64,000 nucleotides of DNA from Loxodes magnus (taxonomy: Eukaryota > Ciliophora > Karyorelictea > Loxodida > Loxodidae): NCBI GenBank assembly GCA_946699065.1, contig CAMPDV010000248.1:248001-312000 (forward strand), given 5' to 3'. Below, piece after piece: positions 13,916 to 25,001 of the stretch (the first letter of the stretch is position 1; each line of letters opens with the position of its first letter). The notes under the pieces are model-generated. The model was not told the origin of the DNA and searched no databases. It saw only the letters and a program-made list of their open reading frames with translations. Made by a program: the position numbers and the translations under genes.

Positions 13916-14280
13916 ATTTAAAGTGCTAAGTAGTTATAATTTGATATTTAGATAGACCATTCACATATTTTTTTGTAATTAATTGAAACTTCTTAACAAT
14001 GAGTCTTATAGTTTTCATTAAAAACATATCAAAAATAGGTTATTTTTCTTAATGTTTAAATTAATTAATTATTTAATTTTATATTTAAGTCTATATTTTC
14101 ATGTTTTTAGCTCTTATTTCTTAAGTAGTTACATTTTTAAAATTAATACTAAATTTAACTGAACTAAATACTTCACGTGTGGCCTAAATTAATTCATATT
14201 ATATTCATCAGACAATAGTAATAATTCTCCCTTCCATACTTTCGAAATAAATGAAAGTCAACAAATTAAAAAAAAAATTT

Positions 14281-14597
14281 AGTTAATTAATTTCAACTAA
14301 AAAAGTTTTTGGACCGGAAAATCCTTTCCGATTACACAACCCGACGCTCTCTTTTTATGGAATAACGGGGATATCCTGTTGTGCTCCAGGCACAGCTGCT
14401 AGGGAGCTCCATCGCTATGAGCAGCCAGGCTTCAAGCCCCTACCAAGAGCGGATAATCTCAAAGACAGCGTTCCCTTCAGAAAATGACTCTGACCAGGGA
14501 CTTTCTCAGCGACAGGAAAGGAACTTGTTCCTAGCCATAAAACCAGAAAGTGTTGTCACGAAGGTCATTCTCAGCTCCCACCATCTTTTCAATTATA
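14281..14597 (+). mobile_element. S1: ~315 bp GC-richer SINE-like repeat, forward
   Basis: This compact block is much richer in G and C than its surroundings. It starts TTAATTAATTTCAACTAAAA, has a CCGGAAA...TTTCCG hairpin, a CAGGCACAGCTGCTAGG core, and ends CCACCATCTTTTCAATTAT. Seven copies lie in the window in both orientations with the same two ends. Short apparent ORFs starting near the core are not kept between copies as proteins should be, so it looks like a non-coding mobile repeat. No poly(A) tail or clear target duplication was established. S1 and S2 form an inverted pair about 1 kb apart. Confidence 0.8.
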
Positions 14598-14705
14598 AAA
14601 ATAAATTTTAAATAAATTTCCATATATCTGATTACAATTTCTTAGAAAACAATGACATGAAGTAGACCATGTGATTTCCTTGCAAAAATCCATTGCTATA
14701 ATTCA

Positions 14706-15225
14706 AATTTCTTAATAATGCTATGTATTAAAGAAAATCTTACATATTGATTAGAATAAAATGATTCGATACGATTTATTAGAGTGATTGAGAAATTAAC
14801 TCTATGAAAGGTCCAAATTACAAATTCCTGTTAAATTATCTAACTTATTTTCTACATATATAAGAATAGTAAGAAGGTATTTTTCTGTTCCTCTTTTTTC
14901 CTCTTTATTATCAATGTTTGTATGCTTATCCAATTCATTGTCTTTTCAATTTTTTACAAATTAAGAAAAACTTTCAGAATTCATATCAATATTGTTTCTT
15001 TTTTTCTTGTTTAGGAGTTTTCTTGCTTATTAAAACATTTTATAAGATGATTAGTTCATTATTTTTCTACCTTCTTTGACTTATTTCACCTTGCATTTTA
15101 ATAATTATGCTTATATCTTTCAAATTTTCTGTTTAATTTACTCAATATTTAATTTAAAATAAACTAATTAAAATCTAACTAAACATAGTAAAAATATTAA
15201 ACGGTTAAAGAAGGAAATTATTTCA
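14706..15225. repeat. 520 bp segment present here, absent from the duplicate, flanked by TTCA
   Basis: Copy 1 has TTCA at 14702-14705 and again at 15222-15225; in copy 2 only one TTCA remains (61421-61424) and the segment is missing. The precise loss with a 4-base direct repeat fits a microhomology deletion, an insertion with target duplication, or removal of a germline-limited segment. The content is AT-rich with no recognisable gene. Confidence 0.8.
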
Positions 15226-15585
15226 TAAAAAGGTTTATACTTAAGTATTCATCTTAAAAGCATAATATATTTAGGAATAAAATTTGCTAATTTAGTTTAG
15301 AAATAATTAAGATAAAAGTAAATAAAAAGATAAATAATTAACGAAAATAGTTACAATTACAAGTAGGTTTATAAATTAAAGGATTTAAATTATTAATTTT
15401 AGAAATAAAATATAATAAAATAAAATATTATATTAATATTCTTAATATTATTTAAAAAATTTTGCATAGAAAATAGATATATTTCTTGTGCTAAATAGAA
15501 ATAATGTTATAGATACTGGAATCTTTAATAAATAGTAAGATAAGTTATTCTATTTAATTTTTAGGATGTTTATAATTTAAAATAT

Positions 15586-15900
15586 GGATAATTAAAAAGA
15601 TGGTGGAATCTGAGATTGACCTTCTGGAACAAATTTTCTGGTTTTATGATTAGGAACAAGTTCCTTTCCTGTAGCTAAGAAAATCCCTGGTCGGAGTCAT
15701 TTTCTGAAGGGAACACTGTCTTCGAGATTATCCGCTTTTGGTAGAGACTTGAAATCTGGCTTTTCATAGCGATAGAGCTTATGGGAGCTGTGTCTGAAAT
15801 AAAACAGGATATACCCATTATTCATAAAATAGAGTGTCGGGTAAGTATAAACTGGAAAGGAGTTTACGGTCTTCAAAAATATTTTAGTTAAATTAATTAA
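15586..15900 (-). mobile_element. S2: SINE-like repeat, reverse
   Basis: This has the same ends as S1 in reverse (AAAAAGATGGTGG at the left, AGTTAAATTAATT at the right) but is more diverged, for example TTTTCATAGCGATAGAGCTTAT instead of the usual core. Its right part matches S7 closely while its left part does not. Confidence 0.8.
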
Positions 15901-16194
15901 ATAATAATTAAAAAAATGATAAAAATCTAAATTAATTAGCGAGATATCATCCTTAATTGGTTTGTCACGAATTAATTTTAAAATAATTTTTAGTGTTCTC
16001 TTAATTTAAGAGTTTTTTCTTTTTTTTGTATCTTTCTAAAGTTGTTCTTAATTCAATCTTGATTCATTCTTGAAACAATTTACTTTTTTAAATGGGAAGT
16101 CTTTGTAAACATAATTCTTGATTTTTTCAAATAAAAATTTTTCTAAAATTAGATATCAGCTACAGAAAATTGAAAATCCCCTTTATGATAATAT

Positions 16195-16400
16195 ATCTTC
16201 CTCTTTATCTTCTGCTTTATTATAAGACATGAGAAGGCAGAAGATTTAAAGCCGACACAAAGAGGGGATAACAATTAGTCGAGCTTTTATGCTAATGAAG
16301 AATCTAAAAAAAGTCAAGTTTATCCTCTTAAAGCCCGTACACCTTTATCCACGTTGGCTAACTTAAAAATCAAACTGACGATAGCTATCAACCATATTTT
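16195..16400. ncRNA. Candidate structured RNA or regulatory element (copy 1)
   Basis: A less AT-rich stretch has nested inverted repeats: ATCTTCTGC pairs with GCAGAAGAT, and AAGAGGGGATAAC pairs with GTTTATCCTCTT apart from one mismatch, with an ATTAG/CTAAT stem inside. It is followed by AGCCCGTACACC and CACGTTGGCTAAC. The duplicate at about 62396-62600 has only a few changes, and the stem arms are kept. No known RNA family was recognised and the strand is undecided. A short open frame also crosses it (MRRQKIQSRHKEG...), so a small protein is an alternative. Confidence 0.35.
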
Positions 16401-17126
16401 TTTATAATATTTAAATTGAGATAACTGTCTTTGGGAGGTGTTATCAAGAACTTAGATAATACAAGAGAAGACTATTTTTAAATATTTATGAAGGAAGTTG
16501 TAGATTAATAAAAATTTTAATTTATATATTCTTAGAAATCGAACATATTTTTTTCAAAATAATTATGTATGCAAAATTTAGACTAAGAAAGATTTTAGAA
16601 TTACTTTAAAAAAATTTTAAACATAAAATTGTCAACGTATCTCGTAGTTCTTATTATTTTAAATTTTTCCCTTGCTAACCATATCTTGCCGTCAAAATAT
16701 TATTTAGAAGTTAGATTTTATTCTTTTATACAATCAAATTTATTTTCACTTTACTACTAAAATCTCATTAAAACATTTTAGGCTAATTTACTTTGATATT
16801 TCATAATCAATGTTAATTTAAAACAAAAATTGGTTACTGATGAAGGTAAATTTTTTTTAACTTAACACGATCTTTTCTTAATTTTTAAAATTCATAAAAA
16901 AAGATTAAAGAAATAAAATTATAGAGAAAAAGTATAGAATAAGATCAATCATTATAATTTTAAAATACAGCATGTCTAAAAGGAACTACTATATTTTTTA
17001 TAATTATTCTATGTTTAATCTTTTAAAATCTTCTAGATTATTTTCAAAAGAATTAATATATAAATTTTTCAAAAATTATATAAAAATTAATTTTAAGTTG
17101 AATTATTTGCTGATGTTTTACATTAA

Positions 17127-18764
17127 TCAAAATTCTAATTTTTCCCATTTCCCATTGTTTAAATTATATTTAAATAAATTCGTACTTCCGTCAAATTAGA
17201 ATACCAAATTTTTTTTCTCTTAAGGTTAAGTAAAAACACGAACGCTTCCAGGAAACATTTCTCCATGTCTTGTAAATTTTCTATCATATGTAAAAGTATC
17301 CATATTATTACCATTATTATATCAAATTAAACTTTATCTTTGCTGATTTAAATAAATTGCACTCATTTGAGTCTTTATCGGAAGTTATTAACCAATAACA
17401 TTTCATTCTTATTTTGTCACATCAAAAATCTAAACTTTATTTGTGTAATTACCTTCATTATTCCCTCCAAAGACTTCTATTACGGAATTTTAAAAACACC
17501 CTCCGAAAGCTTAAACTCCAATTAGTATATCATTTATCTTTATGAATTTCTCAGTTTAAAAATCATATACTTCGCATTCCCTTACATTTTTATTTTTTTA
17601 GTAACCTGATATTATATAATTTCTATTATCTATCTAGATTGTTCTATGATAATTTCTACATTTCATCATTTAAAATTTTTTTATATTTCCATTGTCGTAT
17701 ATAGTAAAATCTTTATTTCCATCATTTCCTCCAGATATTATTAATTTCTAATCATTTATTTATTCAATTTAAGTACAATTACTATAAGTTTAAGGAATAT
17801 TTATTTCTTCATTATTAAATTTATTACTTAATATTTCATAACTTCTTTTTGTTTTAGAATGTTGACAGATTGTAATTATTGTTTTTAATTCTTATTTTTA
17901 ACTTTCATTTTAAATATAAATAGATTATTATTCATGTCTTATTTATACTTACATAATATTTTATATAGAACTAATTATATTTTAAATTTATCTTTCTTCT
18001 ATTTATACTTTTACATTTCTTCCTTCTATTTCTTTTACTTATTTCTATAATCCTTCTATTTTACCTATAAAATCTAATAGTTCTGTTATATTTTCTCTGT
18101 TCTATGGTCTTACTCTTTTTAACAGTTCTTATATATTTTATACTTTTTCTATTTATTATTTATATCATTTTTAATTAATTTTACTTTCACTTTCTATTTT
18201 TTCAATTCTAATCAATTTCATATTATTAATCTACTCTATTAAATTGGTAGTAATTTCATTTATTATATTTATTTTTAATTGAACTTCTTATTTTAGTTTT
18301 TCTTATTATTCTTTTAAAGTTTCTAATTATTTTCCATTTAGTTTAATAAGTTACTCAAACAACAAATCAGCATTTTTTATTTCATTTTATTTAAGATTTT
18401 CTAGTTTTTCACTTATTTCAATAATTTTATGTCCTTGATGCTTTTCTAGAAATGCACAAGCTGGACAAAGAGTTTCTTTATCGTTTTAACAAAACAATAC
18501 TCTTTCATAAAATTTATGCTTTTCACATTTATTAAGCTCAAGTTGTTCTTAATGGATTGGTAGAGATTCATAAGCTATTTCAAGTTAAGACGCTTTTTAT
18601 TCAGTTTTAACTTAACATCAAGGACATTAAATACTTTATGAAACCTTATAAAGTTATTTTGCACATTACTAACAAATGATATGTTTACACCTCAATCTTA
18701 AAGGCTTCTTTATTGTGAAATCAAAAAAATTTCCACATTTATTACATTCATTCCTTCCTTACAT
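17127..18764 (-). CDS. K2: RING / B-box / coiled-coil / kelch protein
   Basis: The ORF has exactly 546 codons, like K1, from ATG at 18764 to TGA at 17127. RING, B-box and coiled-coil are as in K1. Kelch motifs include IEVFGGNNEGNYTNKV, FDVTKQEWNV and NNGKWEKLEF just before the stop. TGA falls at the RING CPWC (18618-18620) and at two kelch Trp positions. The RING-to-coil half is nearly identical to K1 while the kelch half is clearly diverged and closer to K3. That suggests either conversion of the N-terminal half or rapid change of a substrate-binding half. It is probably an intact gene. Confidence 0.83.
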
Positions 18765-19489
18765 TTTCGCAAAGTTTAATCAGATTAAATTTAAATTAAT
18801 TTTTAATTTAAATATTCTACAAAATATTATACTAAAACAATTAGGTATAATAATTTTAATAATTTTATAAAAGAAATTTTAATTGCTTCATTTTATTAGT
18901 TAGAGATATAAATAAAAAATAGATTTTTAATTATAATGTTTAAATATATTAAAAAGTTTAAATATCTAAATTAATACTATATTTTTCAATTATTTTAATC
19001 TTTCATATTTGTCTTACTAAACAAGGGTTAATTTTTGGATATTTTATCCTTAAAAACTTTAAATATATAAATTACATTATTCATATTTTCAATGGAAAAT
19101 GAAAATTTTAACTTCATTCACTAAAATTAGAGTTTCAGTAAAAATTATTATAGTTTAGAAATGATAAAAAACCATTCTCGAAATATCATATCTTAAGGAA
19201 ATTATCTTTCATTTTTACGAAAAATGAAAGATAATTTAATAATTTTATTTTAAAACTTATTTATAATTATTACTTTTTTATTATATCAAATGGATAGAAA
19301 TTTTATTAAAAGATTAGATATTTAGATATTTAGATTTTTAATTTTTATTTGATATTAAATTTATTTAAAATACTATATAAAATATTATTATATTTTTATG
19401 GATCGCTGTTTAAGTTTTAATTTGTTTATTTTGATTAAAAGATATAAATGCTAAAATGTATGGAAAATACAAATATAAAAATAATTTAA
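18765..19489. other. AT-rich upstream region of K2, no gene seen
   Basis: Nothing recognisable beyond a short inverted repeat, ATTATCTTTCATTTTTACG and CGAAAAATGAAAGATAAT (about 19200-19236), which could form a hairpin. A weaker version is present upstream of K3 (about 24310-24355). Confidence 0.55.
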
Positions 19490-20322
19490 TAAATAAATTT
19501 GATTATAGAGCGCATAGCACTCTCGTTGGTGCGCAGCTCTTTAAAAAATATTTCATACTGACAAGAATGTTTGCTACTGATAGACCTTGTTCAATACTGG
19601 TATAATTATTCAGTACTCATAAAAATGTTCAATACTGATATAATTTAAGAATACTCGTAATCTTTAATACTTGTTTGAGGTTCAAGGACATGGCAGGTTT
19701 GCGTCTCATTGCATCACCAAAGCAGATGATGACATGTGTCAATTATGGGTACTTAAATTCCTCACCTCTGATGAAGCTCGCAAAAATAATTTCCTTTTGT
19801 TTCAGAATAAAAGCCAGTGCCGAAGTCAAATTATCAGATGTCTCGAGGCCAAGCCAAATCAGAGGAAGACATAAAGTCGATTATGGGTACTTAGCTTCCC
19901 TAACCTCTGATGAAACCGTCCCTTATTGTTCACCTTCGAACAACTATGGTGATTTAATATATAATTAAATCTTTTTATTATATTATTTTTTAAAACCGCC
20001 ATAGTTGTTCGAAGGTGAACAACAAGGTCATCTTCATCAGAGGTGAGGAATTTAAGTACCCATAATTGACACATGTCATCATCTGCTTTGGTGATGCAAT
20101 GAGACGCAAACCTGCCATGTCCTTGAACCTCAAACAAGTATTAAAGATTACGAGTATTCTTAAATTATATCAGTATTGAACATTTTTATGAGTACTGAAT
20201 AATTATACCAGTATTGAACAAGGTCTATCAGTAGCAAACATTCTTGTCAGTATGAAATATTTTTTAAAGAGCTGCGCACCAACGAGAGTGCTATGCGCTC
20301 TATAATCAAATTTATTTATTTA
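19490..20322. mobile_element. Foldback element with ~280 bp near-perfect inverted arms
   Basis: The left arm (19490-19776) and right arm (20035-20322) are reverse complements almost base for base, starting AATTTGATTATAGAGCGC and continuing through a tRNA-like hairpin into a conserved inner block. A second inner pair (about 19918-19946 with 19997-20026) shows the palindrome once continued to the centre. The left arm has about 140 extra bases containing a second, diverged GGGTACTTA...CCTCTGATGAA unit, so the arms are unequal. Apparent short ORFs on both strands are the same arm read twice. The outer AT flanks are also palindromic, so target duplications cannot be separated. It resembles a foldback or MITE-type element; no transposase is present. 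Confidence 0.88.
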
Positions 20323-20419
20323 TTTATAACTTATATTTTAAGTTTATAGATTTTCAATTTATGAGGAAAAATAATTATATTTAAAAAAATAAATTAAAGT
20401 AACTTCACCATTTCTAGGT

Positions 20420-20655
20420 TAACTATGAGTAAATAGGATGCATCTTGAAAAATGGAGTACTGGAGGTTGCATCTCTTAGGATTACCAAGGCAGTTCTCAC
20501 ATATCATCTCAAGTCAAATTCCAAGGCAAATAATCGTCAAAACCAAAGGCCACTCCATTCCAGGAAGAAGAAATAATCGATTATAGATACATAGTTTCCC
20601 CAACCTCTAATGAATATATCCTTTTCTTCACCCTAGATTCATGGCTAAAGTTTCT
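20420..20655 (+). mobile_element. Diverged partial copy of the foldback inner sequence
   Basis: CGATTATAGATACATAGTTT, then CCCCAACCTCTAATGAA and a TTCTTCACC, align with the foldback left-arm words TCGATTATGGGTACTTAGC, CCCTAACCTCTGATGAA and GTTCACC. It lies just outside the foldback and is single-armed and decayed. Confidence 0.5.
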
Positions 20656-20880
20656 GAATAGGATCCACACATTAAAGCTTGGAAACTTTCTTATTAATAT
20701 TTTTTTAAATTTGTAATAAATGATTAAATTTAGTTTTTATTAATAAATTTAATAAAAACTAAATAATATTGAAAAATAGATATTCTTTAATCATTTTATA
20801 TTTAATATAGGATTATATTCTTTTAAGCAATAAAAACTTAAAATGAAAAGTTTATATTTTTTTAATATTATATTTATAAA

Positions 20881-21425
20881 TGGAAAGCTTCTTCTAAAAG
20901 ACATTACAGACAAAAGATAACTATCTCTTAAACATCATTCAACTGTTAATTCTCTAATAACTTCAAAATATGTTAATTAAAAATGTTAAGCTTTAAAGCA
21001 AAACAAAAGCTTGAAGGAAAGATCTAGCACTTATTTACAAAGCCGTAGCAAAAAAGAAAAGCCACAAGCAGCTAATTTCAGAATATAGCAAATAGAAATC
21101 AAATTCAATCAATTAGTTGAGTTGACTGAAAATTTATTTCTAAAAATAAATCAGTAAACAATCCTATGGATGTGGAATCTAATACTAAACCAGAAAAATT
21201 CCTCTATTAAAAAGAAAAAAATAATGCTTGTATTATATTTTAAGATAATCTTAAGATTATAACAAAAACTAAAACTAAAAAGTTCAAGATATGGTAGTCA
21301 TTAAGTAATCTATATTGTACTGCAGAAGGAATATTATATAGAAAAAAGATTTATAAGGGGAGTGAAAATCTTGATGGTGTTGCATTTACGCAATAAAGAA
21401 AAAACTAGCAAATTATTGGAAAATA
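20881..21425 (+). pseudogene. Retroelement ORF1 fragment (zinc-knuckle family), plus strand
   Basis: It starts MESFF and resembles the minus-strand fragment at 42038. FNQLVELTENLFLK followed, after a frame change, by NNPMDVES matches FAEITESLFLKN...NDPMDIE in ORF1 of LINE A. Further on, SNLYCTAEGILYRKKI matches SRLYVTQEGKIYRLKI of LINE A. The zinc knuckle is eroded. It runs straight into S3 (21424), so its 3' end is cut there. It is a dead copy. Confidence 0.65.
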
Positions 21426-21744
21426 ATTATAATTGAAAAGATGGTGGGAACTGAGAATGACCTTCGTGACTAAGCTTTCTGGTTTTATGGCTAGGAACAA
21501 GTTCATTTCCTGTCGATGAGAAAGTTCCTGGTCAGAGTCATTTTCTGAAGGGAACGCCTTCTTTGAGATTATCCGCTCTTGGTAGGGACTTGAAGTCCGG
21601 CTGCTCATAGCGATGAAGATCCCTAGCAGCTGTGCCTCGAGCACAACAGGATATCCCCATTATTCCATAAAAAGAGAGCGTCGGGTCGTGCAATCGGAAA
21701 GGAGTTTCCGGTTCTAAAACTTTTTTAGTTGAAATTAATTAATT
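21424..21744 (-). mobile_element. S3: SINE-like repeat, reverse
   Basis: A well-preserved copy from AATTGAAAAGATGGTGGGAA to GTTGAAATTAATTAATT. It contains CTAAGCTTTCTGG and the GTCGATGAGAAAG variant shared with S7 and, in complement, S6. Confidence 0.88.
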
Positions 21745-21929
21745 GGAAAAGAATTCGATTTATATAAGATAATTAATAATTAAAAAAGATTTAATCAATA
21801 TATCTAGAAATGTACTTAAGTAAGATGATCTAGACAAATTTGGAAATGGAAATTTAACATAAAAAATAAAAATTTAAGCAGTGTTTAATTAGTGAAGGTA
21901 GAATCACTTTAATTCATAATATTATTTTA

Positions 21930-24570
21930 TTGTTATAGTGAAGATAAATTTTTAAACTAAACGCAATCTTTTCTTAATTTCTAAAATTCATAATAAGTTT
22001 AAGAAAATAAAGTTATAGAGAGCAAGAAAAGAATAAGATCAATCATTGTAATTTTAAAATACAGCATGTCTAAAAGAAACTACTATATTTTTTATAATTA
22101 TTCTTGATTAATCTTTTAAAATCTTGATTATTTTAAAAAAATTAATATATAAATTTTTCAAAAATTAAATAAAAATTATTTTAATTTAAATTATTTGCGT
22201 ATGTTTTACATGAGTCAAGATTCTAATTTTTCCCATTTCCCATTGCTTAAATTATATTTAAATAAATTCGAACCACAATCAAATTAATATACTAAATTAC
22301 TTTGCTCTTAAGGTTAAGTAAAAACACGAGTGCTTCCAGGAAACATTTCTCCATGTCTTGTAAATTTATTATCATATGTAAAAGTATCCATATTATTACC
22401 ATTATTATTTCAAATTAAACTTTATCTTTGCTGATTTAAATAAATTGCACTCATACGAGTCTTTACCGGAAGTTATTAGTTTTCAATAACTTTTCATTCT
22501 TATTTTGTTACATCAAAAATCTAAACTTTATCTATGTATTTACCATCATTATTTCCTCCAAAAACTTCTATTACTGAATTTTAAAAGCATCCTCCGAAAG
22601 CTTAAATTCCAATTGGTATATCATTTATCTTTATGAATTTCTCAGTTTAAAAATCATATACTTCACATTCTTTAATACTTTTTCTATTTTATCATCCTGA
22701 TATTATATAATTTCTATTATTTATCTAGATTGTTCTATGAAAACTTCTACAATTTATCATTTAATAATTTTTTATATTTCCATTGTCGTATATAGTAAAA
22801 TCCTTATTTCCATCAATTCCTCCAGATATTATTAACTTCCAATCATTTATTTATTCTACTTAAGTATAATTGCTATAAGTTTAAGGAATATTTATTTCTT
22901 CACTACTAAATTTATTACTTACTATTTCATAACTTCTTTTTGTTTTAGAATTTTAACAGATTGTAATTATTATTTTTAGTTCTTATTTTTAACTTTCATT
23001 TTAAATATAAATAGATTCTTATTCATGTTTTATTTATACTAACATAATATTTTATATTGAATTAATTATATTTTAAATTTATCCTTCTTCTATTTATACT
23101 TTTACGTTTCTTCCTTCTATTTCTTTTACTTACTTTTATAATCCTTCTATTTTACCTATAAAATCTAATAGTTCTGTTATATTTTCCCTATTTTAAGGTC
23201 TTACTTTCTTCAATAATTCTTATATATTTTCTATATTTTCTATTTATTCTTTATATCAATTTAAGTGAGTTTTAATTTCACTTTCTATTTTCTCAATTCT
23301 ATTTTTCTATATACTATTAATCTCTTCTATTATTTTATTTGTAGCTTCATTTATTATATTTATTTTTAATTGAACTTCTTATTTTAGTTTTTCTTATTAT
23401 TATCTTAAAGTTTCTATTTATTTTCCATTTAGTTTAATGAGTTATTCAAATAAATTGTCAGCCTATTTAATTTCATTTTATTTAAGACTTTCTAGTTTTT
23501 CACTAATTTCAATAATCTTATGCCCTTAGTGTTTTTCTAGAAAGGCACAAGAAGGACAAAGAGTTTCTTTATCATTTTAGCAAAAGAGAGTTTTTTCATA
23601 AGATTTATGTTTTTCGCATTTATTAAGTTCGAGTTGTTCTTAATGAGATGGTAGAAATTCCTCGGCAAGTTCTAAGTTATAAGCTTTTTATTCAGTTTTG
23701 ACTTAGCATCAAGGGCATTAAATACTTTATGAAGCCTTATAAAGTTATTTTGCACATTACAAGCAAATAATATGTTTGCAATCTAATCTTAAAGGTTTTT
23801 TTATTTTTAAATCAAAAAGATTTCCACATTTATTACATTCATTCCTTCCTTACATTTTTTTAAAGTATAATTAGAATAAATTTAAATTAATTTTAAATTT
23901 AAATATTCAACAAAATATTAAACTAAAACAATTAGGTAAAAAATTTAATAATTTATAAATAAAAATTTTGATTGCTTCATTTTATTAGTTAGAGATATAA
24001 ATTAAAAATAGATTTTTAATTATAATGTTTAAATATATTAATAGGCTTAAATATCTAAATTAATACTATTTTTTTCAATAATTTTAATCTTTCATATTTG
24101 TCTTACTAAGCAAGAATAAATTTTTTGAAATTTTATCCTGAAAAGCATTAAAGATATAAATTACATTATTCATTTTTTCAATGGAGACTGAAAAAAAATA
24201 ATTTCATTCACAAAAATTAGAGTTTTAGTAACAATTATTATGGTAGTATAAAAGAAAATTTTCAAAATAAAAATTGTTTAGAAATGATTAAAAAATATTC
24301 TTGAGTAATTATATATTGCAATTATCTTTCATTTTTACGAAAAACGGTAAAATAATTTAATAATTTTTTCTTTAAAATGTATATAAAAGATCTACTTTAT
24401 TATTATATAAAATGAACAAAAATTGTATTAAAAGATTAGATATTAAAAATACTATATAAAATATTGTTATATTTTTTATGATTCACTTATTAAATTTTAA
24501 TTTTTTTATTTTGATTAAAAGATATAAATGCTCAAATATATTGAAAATGAAAATCTATAAATAATTTAAT
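21930..24570 (+). repeat. Local duplicated block around K3
   Basis: Second copy of the block at 16840-19500; see that entry for shared flanks. It is diverged by scattered substitutions and small indels, so it is older than the large array-flank duplication. Confidence 0.85.
22215..23855 (-). CDS. K3: RING / B-box / coiled-coil / kelch protein
   Basis: The ORF has 547 codons, ATG at 23855 to TGA at 22215, matching the ends of K1 and K2. The RING Trp codon is TGA (23709-23711) and the coil has a TGA in the HLNWYKEQIE context also found in K1 and K4. The C-terminus GKWEKLES ends at the same point as K2. The B-box region differs more from K1 and K2 and resembles K4 (for example the word AAAAGAGAGTTTTTTCATA on the plus strand). 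It is probably intact, a third paralogue. Confidence 0.82.
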
Positions 24571-24579
24571 AGAAAATCT

Positions 24580-24850
24580 TTTTTGTAGATTATTAATTCT
24601 TTAAATCAATGATCATTGTATCCTTAAGGATTTGGCGTATAAATTGCAATTGTTCCCAAGTGGGGAATCGAATTTAAATTAAACTAAATAGCCACTAACC
24701 TGTGATTTAACCACTTAAATAATTGAATAACAAGTTATTAGTCTCAGGTTTAGTTTAAATCAAATTTTACCCCTCTTACGTTTTTAAGTAGCGAATAAGG
24801 CCCCGCTTATTCTTTACATTAAAGGTCAATGATGCAATTATATACAAAAT
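24580..24850. other. GC-richer stretch with hairpins; possible non-coding RNA
   Basis: There are short stems at TTCCCAAGTGGGGAA (about 24652-24666) and GAATAAG-GCCCCG-CTTATTC (about 24794-24813), and a pair of words read from both ends (GGTTTAGTTTAAAT). On the minus strand TTCGATTCCCC resembles a tRNA T-loop, but the T-stem does not pair, so no tRNA is called. No protein is evident. Confidence 0.3.
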
Positions 24851-25001
24851 TATAAAAGCTATCTAAATAAGAATATTGAATTTTCTTTTTAAAAGCTTTT
24901 TAAGATATTTATTTTCTATAATTTCAAATAAATATTAATTAGCTTTAAGCAAAATAATTTTTCTAATCAATTTGTTTTCTACTTATTAAATTATTTAAAA
25001 A

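Larger units (their letters stand above)
8637..17802 (+). repeat. Segmental duplication, copy 1 (flank of array 1)
   Basis: This flank recurs at 55334-64000 in the same orientation and order: junction, AT-rich spacer, K1/K5, unidentified ORF, S1/S6, S2/S7, structured-RNA candidate, K2/K6. The offset is 46731 bp around K1, about 46719 at 14702, and 46198-46199 after the 520 bp indel at 14706-15225. Differences are scattered single bases and small indels. The right limit given is where the window ends in copy 2; homology may run further. Together with the satellite this makes a direct duplication, either two genomic loci of one repeat block or a tandem block of about 46-47 kb. Confidence 0.93.
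16840..19500 (+). repeat. Local duplicated block around K2
   Basis: The sequence from upstream of the K2 stop to past its start recurs at 21930-24570 around K3, in the same orientation, about 5.09 kb apart. Shared flank words include the ATTATAGAG...AAGATCAATCATT run on one side and GATTAAAAGATATAAATGCT on the other. The spacer between the two blocks holds the foldback element, an ORF1 fragment and S3. Confidence 0.85.

Noticed and set aside
14381..14611. A short ORF in S1, with relatives in S3, S6 and S7.
   Set aside because: Similarity follows DNA identity of the repeat; other copies (S2, S4, S5) break it, and no start or stop is preserved.
19501..19550. A tRNA decoding UAA: the hairpin is followed by CTTTAAA, which would give anticodon UUA.
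   Set aside because: The 3' half of the anticodon stem, a proper T-arm and the acceptor 3' strand are absent.
19671..20137. Matching short ORFs on both strands reading FEVQGHGRFASHC.
   Set aside because: They are the two arms of one inverted repeat read twice; a foldback explains them without a protein.
24640..24720. A minus-strand tRNA (acceptor-like AAGTGG...CCACTT with a TTCGATT loop).
   Set aside because: The T-stem does not pair and no anticodon arm can be placed.
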